Shown piece by piece: positions 14,092 to 21,522 of a DNA stretch of 28,968 nt. A program made the position numbers and the translations under genes. Numbering within the stretch: the first letter of the stretch is position 1; each line of letters starts with the position of its first letter. Source of the DNA: Chryseosolibacter sp039917935 (GTDB lineage Bacteria > Bacteroidota > Bacteroidia > Cytophagales > Cyclobacteriaceae). The stretch lies in assembly GCA_039917935.1 (NCBI GenBank), contig JBDSIM010000266.1, positions 1-28,968 of the forward strand, written 5' to 3'. The notes below the pieces were generated by a model. It was not told the DNA's origin. It saw only the letters and a program-made list of their open reading frames with translations, and ran no database searches.

Positions 14092-14912
14092 AACTCTATG
14101 TTAATGCCAAACGTTAAACTTCCCTGATAACTTTGCCAGTCTGCCTGAGCATCTTTAGAAGGGATCATTTTGATCACACTCACCATCCAGGCACCAGGAT
14201 TGCTGATATGGGTCTCGATCATTCCGTTTTGCTCAGTGAAAATGTTTTGAACTGATGTCCGGTTATTGTGACGGTTCCAAACCTTTACTCTCGCACCAAA
14301 CAATGGTTTTCCTTCATACATTATTTTGAATTGAACGCGATCGCCTACTTTTAACAAATATGGATTTTGCATAGGAATGATCTCAACTGTGAGGCTCACT
14401 TCCTTTCGAAAAGTATCGTCAGTTTGTTTACCGACTTGCGTTAGCAGTTTGGCAAAGTGGGTATATAATTCACTTCCATTTTTATCTAATGCGTTTGTCT
14501 TTTGACGCTGGTAATATGCGTCATCCAGGGCGGCTTCTCTCAAATAACTATTAAACTTGTCCGGTTCAAATTCGCGGAATGAACTTTGGGTTTCCAACAC
14601 GATCAAACAGGTGCCTTGCGTCTGAGGCGGAATTACCAGACCCCCTTCATCCTTGCGCAAATACCGACGCATTTCTAAAAATTTATTTTGCTGGTGAAGG
14701 GCAATCGTTTTTAACCCCCTTTTATTCGCCGCGTCGGTCGCTTCCGACTCCCTCCATGCGTTGCCGATAAAGTCAACGCCTGTCTTAAAATTAATTTTCA
14801 GACTATCCGCAGGAGCGTAAACAAATTGGGATGCTTCAAGCCACAATTCCTGAGCGCAGGCAAAAAAAGTTACCATTGAAAACATCAGAAAAAATAGTAG
14901 CCTTCTCATCAT
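14088..14912 (-). CDS. Secreted DUF4198-type protein
   Basis: 274 residues with a signal peptide (residues 4-20, likely cut after ACAQ at 21). ELWLEASQFVYAPADSLKINFKTGVDFIG at the N-terminus is the DUF4198 pattern, and the second half has an Ig-like LKVGDRVQFKIMYEGKPLFGARVKVWNRHN segment followed by TEQNGMIETHISNPGAWMVSVIKM, as in the CbiM/NikM-associated nickel-cobalt DUF4198 proteins. Those are thought to be extracytoplasmic metal or ligand-binding components. No transporter is adjacent, so function is open. Overlaps the RidA start by four bases; begins seven bases after the pepP stop. Confidence 0.75.
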   Translation of the reverse strand: MMRRLLFFLMFSMVTFFACAQELWLEASQFVYAPADSLKINFKTGVDFIGNAWRESEATDAANKRGLKTIALHQQNKFLEMRRYLRKDEGGLVIPPQTQGTCLIVLETQSSFREFEPDKFNSYLREAALDDAYYQRQKTNALDKNGSELYTHFAKLLTQVGKQTDDTFRKEVSLTVEIIPMQNPYLLKVGDRVQFKIMYEGKPLFGARVKVWNRHNNRTSVQNIFTEQNGMIETHISNPGAWMVSVIKMIPSKDAQADWQSYQGSLTFGINIEL

Positions 14913-14919
14913 CGACAGA

Positions 14920-16218
14920 TTATTTTGAATGCATAATTTCTTCTATCTCCTCGGCTTCGGCAGGAATGTTTTTCATCAGGTCTAAAATACCATTGCCTGT
15001 GATGACAACATTATTTTCAATACGCACACCCAACCCTTCTTCTCGGATATAAATTCCGGGTTCGACTGTCCATACCATACCTTCCACCATTTTCTGATAC
15101 ATATTGCCTACATCATGCACATCCAATCCAAGCATGTGAGAAGTTCCATGCATATAATACCTGGCAAAAAGTGGTTTGTCAGGGTGTTGATTTTTCACAT
15201 CCTGCTTATCCAGCACCTTTAGTGAAATCAATTCGTGTTCCGTTATCTTCTGAATTTCTCTGTGATATTCAAAATACAACACCCCGGGCTTAAGTATTTT
15301 TAGCGCAGCTTTCTGAATTCTCAACACGGCGTCGTAGACTTCTCGTTGCCGTTTGGAAAATTTACCGTTGACAGGAATGGTCCGTGTTAGGTCTGCGTTA
15401 TAGTTAGCGTATTCAGCGCCCACATCCAGTAACAATGCATCCCCATCCTGGCATGTTTTATCATTGGCGATGTAATGTAAAACACAGGAGTTCGCACCAG
15501 AAGCAATGATAGGTTCATAGGCAAAACCTCTTGAACCGCTTTTTATGAACTCATGTACGTATTCTGCCTCAATTTCATATTCCTTAACGCCCGGCTTTAC
15601 AAATTTCAAAACTCGACGAAAAGCCTTTTCAGTGATATCACAGGCCATTTGCAACAAATCAATTTCCGCCTTTGATTTTACAGAGCGCAACCGATGCATG
15701 AGTGGTGCCAAACGCTCATACTGGTGAAGCGGATATTTTTTCTGACACCATGCAATAAACCTCATGTCACGGGAGTCAAGGGATGCGTCCGCCCGATAAT
15801 GATCATTGGTGTTTAGGTACACATGTTCAACATTGCCCATCACCATCATGGTGTTGAATAACTTTGGGAATTCTGCAGCCCACAGCACCGTCTGAATACC
15901 CGTCGCTTCCCGCGCTTGGTCCTTAGTCAGCTTATGTCCTTCCCAAAGGGCGATCTGTTCGCTGGTCTCGCGAAGAAACAAAACCTCCCTGTATTTTTCT
16001 TCCGGAAAATCGGGGCATAAAACCAGTATGGTTTCTTCCTGGTCCACGCCTGATAAATAAAACAGGTCACTGTTTTGCCGGAACCTCATGGTGCCGTCTG
16101 CATTGGTTGGTATGATGTCATTTGCGTTCAGAACAACAACGGAGTTCGGTTTGATGTGTTTCAATAAATTCTGTCGGTTACCGATAAATAACTGCTTGCT
16201 TATGTTCTGATATCGCAT
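14920..16218 (-). CDS. pepP: Xaa-Pro aminopeptidase (aminopeptidase P), M24B
   Basis: 432 residues from ATG 16218. Removes N-terminal residues preceding proline; cytosolic, two Mn ions. The creatinase-fold metal ligands are visible: LLLDVGAEYANYNADLTRTIP (two Asp), MHGTSHMLGLDVHD (His), WTVEPGIYI (Glu) and GVRIENNVVIT (Glu). The reading frame stays open to 16395, but the extra 59 residues are hydrophobic and then basic and do not look like a family N-terminus; MRYQNISKQLFIGNRQNLL is the natural beginning, and a promoter-like pair lies at 16251-16280 inside the extension. First gene of a group with the DUF4198 and RidA genes. Confidence 0.92.
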   Translation of the reverse strand: MRYQNISKQLFIGNRQNLLKHIKPNSVVVLNANDIIPTNADGTMRFRQNSDLFYLSGVDQEETILVLCPDFPEEKYREVLFLRETSEQIALWEGHKLTKDQAREATGIQTVLWAAEFPKLFNTMMVMGNVEHVYLNTNDHYRADASLDSRDMRFIAWCQKKYPLHQYERLAPLMHRLRSVKSKAEIDLLQMACDITEKAFRRVLKFVKPGVKEYEIEAEYVHEFIKSGSRGFAYEPIIASGANSCVLHYIANDKTCQDGDALLLDVGAEYANYNADLTRTIPVNGKFSKRQREVYDAVLRIQKAALKILKPGVLYFEYHREIQKITEHELISLKVLDKQDVKNQHPDKPLFARYYMHGTSHMLGLDVHDVGNMYQKMVEGMVWTVEPGIYIREEGLGVRIENNVVITGNGILDLMKNIPAEAEEIEEIMHSK

Positions 16219-16250
16219 AGGGAATCGTTTAGCTAACAGGCGTCCTGCCT

Positions 16251-16280
16251 CAAAGTCATCAAGACACAAAGAAAAACAAA
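16251..16280 (-). promoter_or_regulatory. Candidate pepP promoter
   Basis: Minus strand: TTTG (16280-16277), 18 bases, TGACTTTG (16258-16251). The second element matches TAnnTTTG in seven of eight positions. It ends 32 bases before ATG 16218 and supports that start over the upstream one. Confidence 0.45.
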
Positions 16281-16405
16281 AAGGACGTACCGGGGGGTAA
16301 TTTTTAATTTTTCTTACTGCCTGCACTATTCTATTGATGATAGAAGTAAGGAGCAAGTATGAAAATCGAATGTGCCTATCTGGTTCTTTAGACAATCCTC
16401 ATAAA

Positions 16406-16428
16406 AAAACCGGAGTACTTCCGGTTTT
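16406..16428. terminator. Bidirectional intrinsic terminator
   Basis: Perfect 9-bp stem AAAACCGGA / TCCGGTTTT with loop GTACT, flanked by an A7 run on the left and TTTTCT on the right, so a U tract follows on either strand. On the minus strand it would end transcription coming from the alpha/beta hydrolase. Confidence 0.8.
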
Positions 16429-16484
16429 CTATTCACTACACAAAATAATTTATCAATTCAACACTTTATTCTTAAAACCGGAGA

Positions 16485-16667
16485 TTACTTGACGTCACGC
16501 GTGAGAGAATTCCTCAGGTGTTTAGCAGCGTTTGTACTGAACACGTCGGTTGCATTAAGGATTAATTTTATGGTCTCCTCCGGTGCATCTGAATGGGGAA
16601 AATGTCGGCAGTTCTGAAGCAGAACCAAAGGGTTCGTAATCGATCCTTTGGGAATTCCTGTTGGACT
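16485..16667 (-). pseudogene. Open fragment, possibly the C-terminus of a lost alpha/beta hydrolase
   Basis: An open frame of 60 codons without ATG follows the alpha/beta hydrolase on the minus strand. It contains NPLVLLQNCRHFPHSDAPEE and then TIKLILNATDVF; the histidine followed by a S-x-A-P-E-E helix resembles the end of many alpha/beta hydrolases. In the neighbouring frame a short stretch (LDKVVYNLAHGEVQQ) runs into it, as if one frameshift separates two pieces. No start, no promoter. The family guess is weak; that it is decayed coding sequence is moderately likely. Confidence 0.35.
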
Positions 16668-16710
16668 TCACCGTGCGCAAGATTATAGACTACCTTGTCA
16701 AGCTTCAATC

Positions 16711-17574
16711 TTATTTATTGGCGTGTCCTGTAAGAACCTGTTCCCTGATGAAGGAGATCAGATCCTTGTTTAATTTTTGTTTTTCAGTATAAAAAAATCC
16801 GTGCGGTGCACCTTCATAGCGAATGAAGTTTGCATCCGGAATCATATCGGCGCTTTGCTCACCGGTTGGTTCTATCGGCACAGTTTTATCTGCATCACCG
16901 TGAATGATAAGCGTCGGTACATTCACCTGCGACATCTCCTCACGGAAATCGGTTGATGAGAATGACTTCGCGCATTCTTGTGTGGCTCTCGGAGAAGCCA
17001 TTGTGCACAGCATTCTGTAATATTCAAGCAAAGGGGTGCTTACCGGTTTGTTAAGCACATTTACGCCAAAGAATTGTTTACCGAAACTATCCAGAAATCC
17101 AATACGATCATCCTTCATCTCCTCCATCATTTTATCAAAAACAGATTGATCAACTCCTTTAGGATTGTCTGCAGTCTTCAGCATAAAAGGAGTAACTGAA
17201 CCTAATAGCGCCACTTTACTAACCCGTTCGCCACCGTACCGGCTAAAGTATCTCACTACTTCACCTCCACCCATCGAAAAACCAACCAGGATTACATCGT
17301 TCAGATCCAACTCATCCAATAGCGATTTCAAATCACCCGTTAACGAATCATAGTCATAGCCATCCCATGGCTTCGAAGATTTTCCAAATCCTCTTCGATC
17401 GTAAGCAATGACCCGAAAGCCGGATTCAACCAAATCGTTTATTTGATACTCCCACATTTCATGACTCAACGGCCATCCATGAATAAGCACTACAGGCTGC
17501 CCTGCACCAAAGTCCTGGTAGAATATCTTTACAGACTCACCGGATTCTGAATTTTTAGATTTAATAAAACTCAT
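16711..17574 (-). CDS. Alpha/beta hydrolase (non-haem chloroperoxidase/arylesterase-like)
   Basis: 287 residues. Catalytic serine S100 in VGFSMGGGEV, the oxyanion-hole motif LIHGWPLSHEMWE (30-42), the acid in IIHGDADKTVP and the histidine in GAPHGFFYTE near the C-terminus form the usual triad. YDRRGFGKSSKPWDGYDYDSLTGD is typical of the cofactor-free haloperoxidase/aryl esterase group. True substrate is unknown; such proteins are esterases in the cell. No signal peptide, so cytosolic. Monocistronic, with a remnant and a terminator downstream. A small basic 26-codon frame (17693 to 17613) sits upstream but has no support. Confidence 0.92.
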   Translation of the reverse strand: MSFIKSKNSESGESVKIFYQDFGAGQPVVLIHGWPLSHEMWEYQINDLVESGFRVIAYDRRGFGKSSKPWDGYDYDSLTGDLKSLLDELDLNDVILVGFSMGGGEVVRYFSRYGGERVSKVALLGSVTPFMLKTADNPKGVDQSVFDKMMEEMKDDRIGFLDSFGKQFFGVNVLNKPVSTPLLEYYRMLCTMASPRATQECAKSFSSTDFREEMSQVNVPTLIIHGDADKTVPIEPTGEQSADMIPDANFIRYEGAPHGFFYTEKQKLNKDLISFIREQVLTGHANK

Positions 17575-18582
17575 ATATCATCTATTTAAATTTGTTGTTA
17601 TTTTTTCATGACTTATTTCCCACGAAGCGGCTTTCCTCCTCTTCGATCAGCACATATGTAGAAAAGCCCACCGTCCTTTGCCTGTACCGACATCTGGCTT
17701 TTAGCGGCGATATCAACACCATATAATTAACGGCGCTTTGAGGAAAAAAATCAGAAGCGCCTTTGAAAGCACTAGTTTTGCTGAAGTACGTTGGTCCAAT
17801 CCCGCTACAATAAAATTACCCCTATCCCAGTCGTACTATATGAGTAAATTTTTATTCCAGTATTTAAGATATGCCTGGTTAGGTTTTTATTGAAGGCACT
17901 ATGCGAAATGGGATATTGCGGTGGCATAAAAATTGAGTATAAAAACAAGATATAGTTACCGTGTTTGTGGTTGTTTTTGCACGCTAAAGCCAGTCGGTTG
18001 CTTTTTCTCAATAATAAAATAAACAAATTTCAGCAGTATTTATTTCCTCCAATCCTGTTGAGGTAATGCGAATTCCACAATTTGTTCTTTAAACCTTGTT
18101 GCCTTCATTGAAGACATTTTCCTTTGCTTTAAGTACGAATACCTCAATGATCTGACGGCAGTAAAGGATGCCGATTAAAAAAAAGTCTGCGATCATTGCA
18201 GCTCTTTATATTAGGCTTGGCACCTTACAGGATTCCCAATCCGACGGCAGCAGCTATAATGAATGGTTAGCCGGTGAAATAATTCCAAAATGATCAAAAC
18301 GAAATTTTACTCAGCGGTTGTCAAAGATTTGCGCTCTCAATTTTGAAGTCGATTGAACCGTTATCGCCTATAAGGGGAACAGTTTTCAATACGCGACTAA
18401 TGAATTTGTGGGCTTCTGGTAACAAAGTCAAAGGCTAATCGCTCAAATTTCTTTAGATTAGCAAGGCATTTATTAACAATGTATTTCTTTTTCCCATGTT
18501 GTCTTCGTGATCAGAAGACCACGTAATATAGCACCCTCTCGAATCCGGTTAATCAAAATCATTGAACTAGCGTAATAATAGT
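17575..18582. other. 1.0-kb gene-poor region
   Basis: No gene can be supported. On the minus strand two short frames look protein-like: 17613-17693 (MSVQAKDGGLFYICADRRGG..., 26 residues) and 18040-18117 (MSSMKATRFKEQIVEFALPQ..., 25 residues). The latter resembles the opening of an IS3-type OrfA (MKxxRFxExQIVxAL) and may be a transposase relic. GACGGCAG occurs at 18149 region and again near 18241. The nitrilase gene to the right has no recognisable promoter here. Confidence 0.4.
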
Positions 18583-19536
18583 ATGGAGAGCATCAGGATC
18601 AGCACAGCGCAATTTGAAAACAAGAGTGGAGACAAAAGTTATAACTTGAATATTATTTCGAATCTGGCAGGTGAGGCGTCCCGCCAGGGTTCTCAGGCAA
18701 TTTCTTTCCACGAGTGTTCTGTAACAGGGTATACTTTTGCCCGCCATCTTTCGAAAGAGCAAATGATCGACCTTGCAGAATTTATTCCGGATGGGGAAAG
18801 CATTCGTCGGTTGCAGCAAATTGCATCGCTTCATAAAATTATTGTTCTCGCGGGTTTATTTGAAAAAGACAAAAATGACAAGTTGTATAAGGCTTATGTT
18901 TGCGTCGGGCCAGAGGGGCTGATTGCACGCCATCGCAAACTTCACCCTTTCATTAATTCACACCTTACGCCAGGTGATGCCTACACTGTATTCGATATCC
19001 ATGGATGGAAGTGCGGCATATTAGTGTGCTATGACAATAACATCATTGAAAATGTGAGAGCCACCGTGCTATTGGGCGCGGATATTATTTTTATGCCTCA
19101 CGTAACGATGTGCACACCTTCCACCAGGCCAGGAGCAGGATTCATTGATCCTGCATTGTGGTTCCATCGCCAAAAAGATCAGACATCCCTCCGCCTTGAA
19201 TTTGACGGTATGAAAGGAAGGTCATGGCTGATGAAATGGCTACCAGCCCGTGCCTATGACAATGGTGTATATGTAGTATTTTCCAACCCCATTGGAATGG
19301 ACGATGATCAATTAAAAAACGGATGTTCGATGATTCTGGACCCGTTTGGGGATATCATTGCAGAATGCCGGAAACTCGATAATGATTTCGTCACGGCTAC
19401 CTTTTTTGAAGAAAAATTGACACAAGCCGGAGGATTTCGTTATCGCAAGGCAAGACGACCCGATCTTTATGGATCAATTTTAAGTCAACCGCATGTACCC
19501 GAACAAAAAGTCGTGTGGATGAAAATTAGTGAATGA
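18583..19536 (+). CDS. Nitrilase-superfamily carbon-nitrogen hydrolase
   Basis: 317 residues, cytosolic. Hydrolyses a non-peptide C-N bond (amide, carbamoyl or nitrile). The Glu-Lys-Cys triad is E44 (SFHECSVTGY), K119 (RHRKLHPF) and C149 (GILVCYDNNIIEN). The usual sequence after the cysteine is Y/W-D-x-x-x-P-E; here it is YDNNIIEN, so the proline is replaced. MPHVTMCTPSTRPGAGFIDP is a lineage-specific loop after strand 6. N-carbamoylputrescine amidase or a generic amidase are the nearest alternatives; substrate cannot be told. No partner gene adjacent; flanked by a gene-poor kilobase on the left. Confidence 0.88.
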   Translation: MESIRISTAQFENKSGDKSYNLNIISNLAGEASRQGSQAISFHECSVTGYTFARHLSKEQMIDLAEFIPDGESIRRLQQIASLHKIIVLAGLFEKDKNDKLYKAYVCVGPEGLIARHRKLHPFINSHLTPGDAYTVFDIHGWKCGILVCYDNNIIENVRATVLLGADIIFMPHVTMCTPSTRPGAGFIDPALWFHRQKDQTSLRLEFDGMKGRSWLMKWLPARAYDNGVYVVFSNPIGMDDDQLKNGCSMILDPFGDIIAECRKLDNDFVTATFFEEKLTQAGGFRYRKARRPDLYGSILSQPHVPEQKVVWMKISE

Positions 19537-19616
19537 TCTCACTTTGTTTCCCCATCCTGATAACAGAATTCCTTCATGGTTTGCTGGAGGGAATAGCGAT
19601 CTAAATCAACTAAGCG

Positions 19617-20078
19617 TCAACCCTGAGGCTCGTTCACTTCATCCGTAACAACAAAGTTTATAAGGACGAAAGTTACCAGAAGCCCGGAAAAAAGTCCTTC
19701 CAGAGCAACAATAAAGGAGGCAATGTAAGGATTCATATACCGCCCCATCGGTTCATTCTCAATGATGGAAAGCATGAGGCTCTCATCAAGAGACATATAT
19801 ACAAACAAGAAGACTGAGAAAATAGCAGACCCGATAGCAGCCGTTGAAACGCCGGTAGCCAGCGCGCGGAAATAGTTGAGCTGATCGCCATGAGTTTCTC
19901 TGAATTTTTTCAAGGCCAGATAGACGCCACCGACAAGAATAAACAGGTTCAACAATCGCAATTCAACCCTATGAGATAATCCGACAAAATGCATGATGAC
20001 GAAGTATATGATCAATCCTAGGGCAATGCGCACTCCATAACTTTCGGGAATGCGATTAGGGTTGGAAAAAAAGCTCAT
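19617..20078 (-). CDS. DUF4199 integral membrane protein
   Basis: 153 residues with four predicted membrane segments: about 17-33 (ALGLIIYFVIMHFVGL), 42-57 (LLNLFILVGGVYLALK), 77-93 (TAAIGSAIFSVFLFVYM) and 118-142 (IASFIVALEGLFSGLLVTFVLI). The cytosolic loop motif NYFRALATG before TM3 is typical of the Bacteroidota DUF4199 family. Function unknown. Short acidic C-terminal tail. Convergent with the nitrilase gene and divergent from the small gene at 20219. Confidence 0.85.
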   Translation of the reverse strand: MSFFSNPNRIPESYGVRIALGLIIYFVIMHFVGLSHRVELRLLNLFILVGGVYLALKKFRETHGDQLNYFRALATGVSTAAIGSAIFSVFLFVYMSLDESLMLSIIENEPMGRYMNPYIASFIVALEGLFSGLLVTFVLINFVVTDEVNEPQG

Positions 20079-20218
20079 AGGAGGAGGTTAAGTACATAAG
20101 GTAATTTACTTTCTTTTTCAAGATTTCCAAAATTTGTCCATCAACTTTTTGGATCCGAAACCCGCAAACCATCGCTGTAAAACAGTGCAATTCTGCAAAG
20201 AATGTGCATTTTTGCAAC

Positions 20219-20542
20219 ATGACCATAGAAGACTTTGTTTTGAGCCTAGCTCAATCTCAGCCACCAGAAAGACTATCAAAACTTTTAGAGGCCCTCTGGT
20301 ATGATGGGAAGAAAGATTGGGAGGCCGCACACAATATTGCCCAGGAAATTGAAACATCGGAGGGATCCTTGATCCATGCATACCTGCATCGCAAGGAAGG
20401 AGATTCAGGTAATGCGTCCTATTGGTATCGCAAGGCAGGCAGGGCAGTCCCTGACGTTTCATTGGAGGAGGAATGGAAACAGATAGCTACTGAGTTGCTA
20501 AACGCCCAAAAAAGCAATGCGAAACATCAGGCGAATACGTAA
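20219..20542 (+). CDS. Conserved small protein (TPR-like, YWYRKAG motif)
   Basis: 107 residues from ATG 20219; an in-frame ATG at 20204 is possible but adds only MHFCN. The core DWEAAHNIAQEI, then LIHAYLHRKEGDSGNASYWYRKAGR, is shared by a widespread family of uncharacterised proteins found in several phyla. The helix-turn pattern suggests a short tetratricopeptide-like or sel1-like arrangement. No catalytic motif is visible. Alone on the plus strand between two minus genes. The ATG follows a TTTTTG element at once, so the transcript may be nearly leaderless. Confidence 0.78.
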   Translation: MTIEDFVLSLAQSQPPERLSKLLEALWYDGKKDWEAAHNIAQEIETSEGSLIHAYLHRKEGDSGNASYWYRKAGRAVPDVSLEEEWKQIATELLNAQKSNAKHQANT

Positions 20543-20583
20543 AATATAAAGTTAAATTTCCGCGTATTTGAATCAGGAATAAT

Positions 20584-20610
20584 CCGACCAATCCCCAAAA
20601 TGATGGTCGG
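20584..20610 (+). terminator. Weak candidate terminator
   Basis: 7-bp stem CCGACCA / TGGTCGG with a 13-base loop, followed by GAAAATTTGA, 42 bases after the stop of the gene at 20219. No real T tract, so confidence is low. Confidence 0.3.
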
Positions 20611-20712
20611 GAAAATTTGACAAGGAGAATTAAAATGAGGATATGATATGAGAATAACGGCGCACCTTGATAATATAAAAATCTATACACCACTCAACAA
20701 CACGTCATCGCA

Positions 20713-21138
20713 TTAGATGAATTGGCTAGGGTGGTAGCATTCCTGCCAATAGTCAATTATTTTCTTTACCGTATTTTGCAGCCCTGCCATAGTGGATGAT
20801 TTAAGAAAAAATCCCTGCACAGACATCGCATACGCGTCATGGACCGCTTTTTTATCTACGCCTGTAGTGAAAAATAAATATGGAATAGATTTTAGATTTG
20901 ATCTTTCTTGTGTGACAATTTTGCTCCTTACTTCGAAGCCATCAATTTTAGGCATATTAATGTCAGAGAGAATCAGGAAAGGCTGAACTTCCGCTGAATT
21001 CAGGTACTCAAGTGCATCATTCCCATCAGAGAAGAAAAGGATCTTATTTGGAAAATTCAGATTCTTAAAGATCTCATCCAGGATTTGCTGATCTTCTACG
21101 TCATCTTCAATCACTATAACCGGACCCGATTTTCTCAT
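20713..21138 (-). CDS. Stand-alone response regulator receiver domain
   Basis: 141 residues made only of a CheY-like receiver: acidic pair D12/D13 (VIEDDVEDQ), phospho-acceptor D59 (ILSDINMPKIDGFE), switch Thr in LFFTTGVD (about 90-91), and K113 in GFFLKSS. No output domain, so it works by protein interaction, as in CheY- or RpfG-input-type relay proteins. The sensor kinase is not adjacent; the neighbouring 7TMR-DISM sensor remnant lies 2 kb upstream on the same strand but a link is speculative. Confidence 0.92.
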   Translation of the reverse strand: MRKSGPVIVIEDDVEDQQILDEIFKNLNFPNKILFFSDGNDALEYLNSAEVQPFLILSDINMPKIDGFEVRSKIVTQERSNLKSIPYLFFTTGVDKKAVHDAYAMSVQGFFLKSSTMAGLQNTVKKIIDYWQECYHPSQFI

Positions 21139-21260
21139 TGTGTCTGTGTTTTAGCACGTTCCATGTTTTATCAAGGATTTATTTCTTCCATGAGAGAAAA
21201 AATAATGCCAAAAACATTTAGCGGGAGATTCAGACATTTAGAGCGTCAATAAACAAACTG

Positions 21261-21340
21261 CTGTAGAAAGAATCTACAGGCAACTTCTATTTTCCTGGAA
21301 AAATAGCGAGTTATTACATGATCAGCAGGCTGCAGCTGAT
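21261..21340. other. Cluster of three short stem-loops
   Basis: CTGTAGA-AAGAA-TCTACAG (21261-21279), CTATTTT-CCTGGA-AAAATAG (21287-21306) and ATCAGC-AGGCTGCA-GCTGAT (21321-21340). All stems are perfect. Their close packing suggests a structured RNA or compound terminator between the glucanase and response-regulator genes on the minus strand. Confidence 0.4.
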
Positions 21341-21381
21341 ACCCAAGGAAAGTCCAACAAGGTTAATGAAAGAGAAAAGTT

Positions 21382-21522
21382 TTATTTTTGATCAAGTGCC
21401 TCCAGGCGATCTTTAGATAATTTTTTACCATTGGACTTCCTGTTCAGTTTGCAAAGCGTTTTGTTGAATCCCGCATCCTTACTTACTGGCGCCAGGTCAA
21501 ATGATACACTGGAAATGAATGG
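21382..21522 (-). pseudogene. Start-less 46-codon frame directly after the glucanase stop
   Basis: Read in the same frame beyond the glucanase TAA (21525-21523), the minus strand stays open to a TAA at 21384-21382 with protein-like content (SFDLAPVSKDAGFNKTL, then KKLSKDRLEALDQK). There is no ATG. It may be the tail of a lost gene, a rare non-ATG small gene (an ATT is near its start), or chance. Family unknown. Confidence 0.3.

Larger units (their letters stand above)
21139..21522. other. 384-base gap with three hairpins and a coding remnant
   Basis: Between the glucanase stop and the response regulator start. It contains three stem-loops (21261-21340) and an open frame of 46 codons (21382-21522). 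Otherwise nothing recognisable. Confidence 0.5.

Noticed and set aside
16219..16395. 59-residue N-terminal extension of pepP
   Set aside because: Not family-like, contains a promoter-like pair (16251-16280), and the normal aminopeptidase P length is reached from ATG 16218.
17805..18026. 73-codon minus-strand frame
   Set aside because: AT-rich, no family resemblance, no promoter and no conserved neighbour; chance frame.
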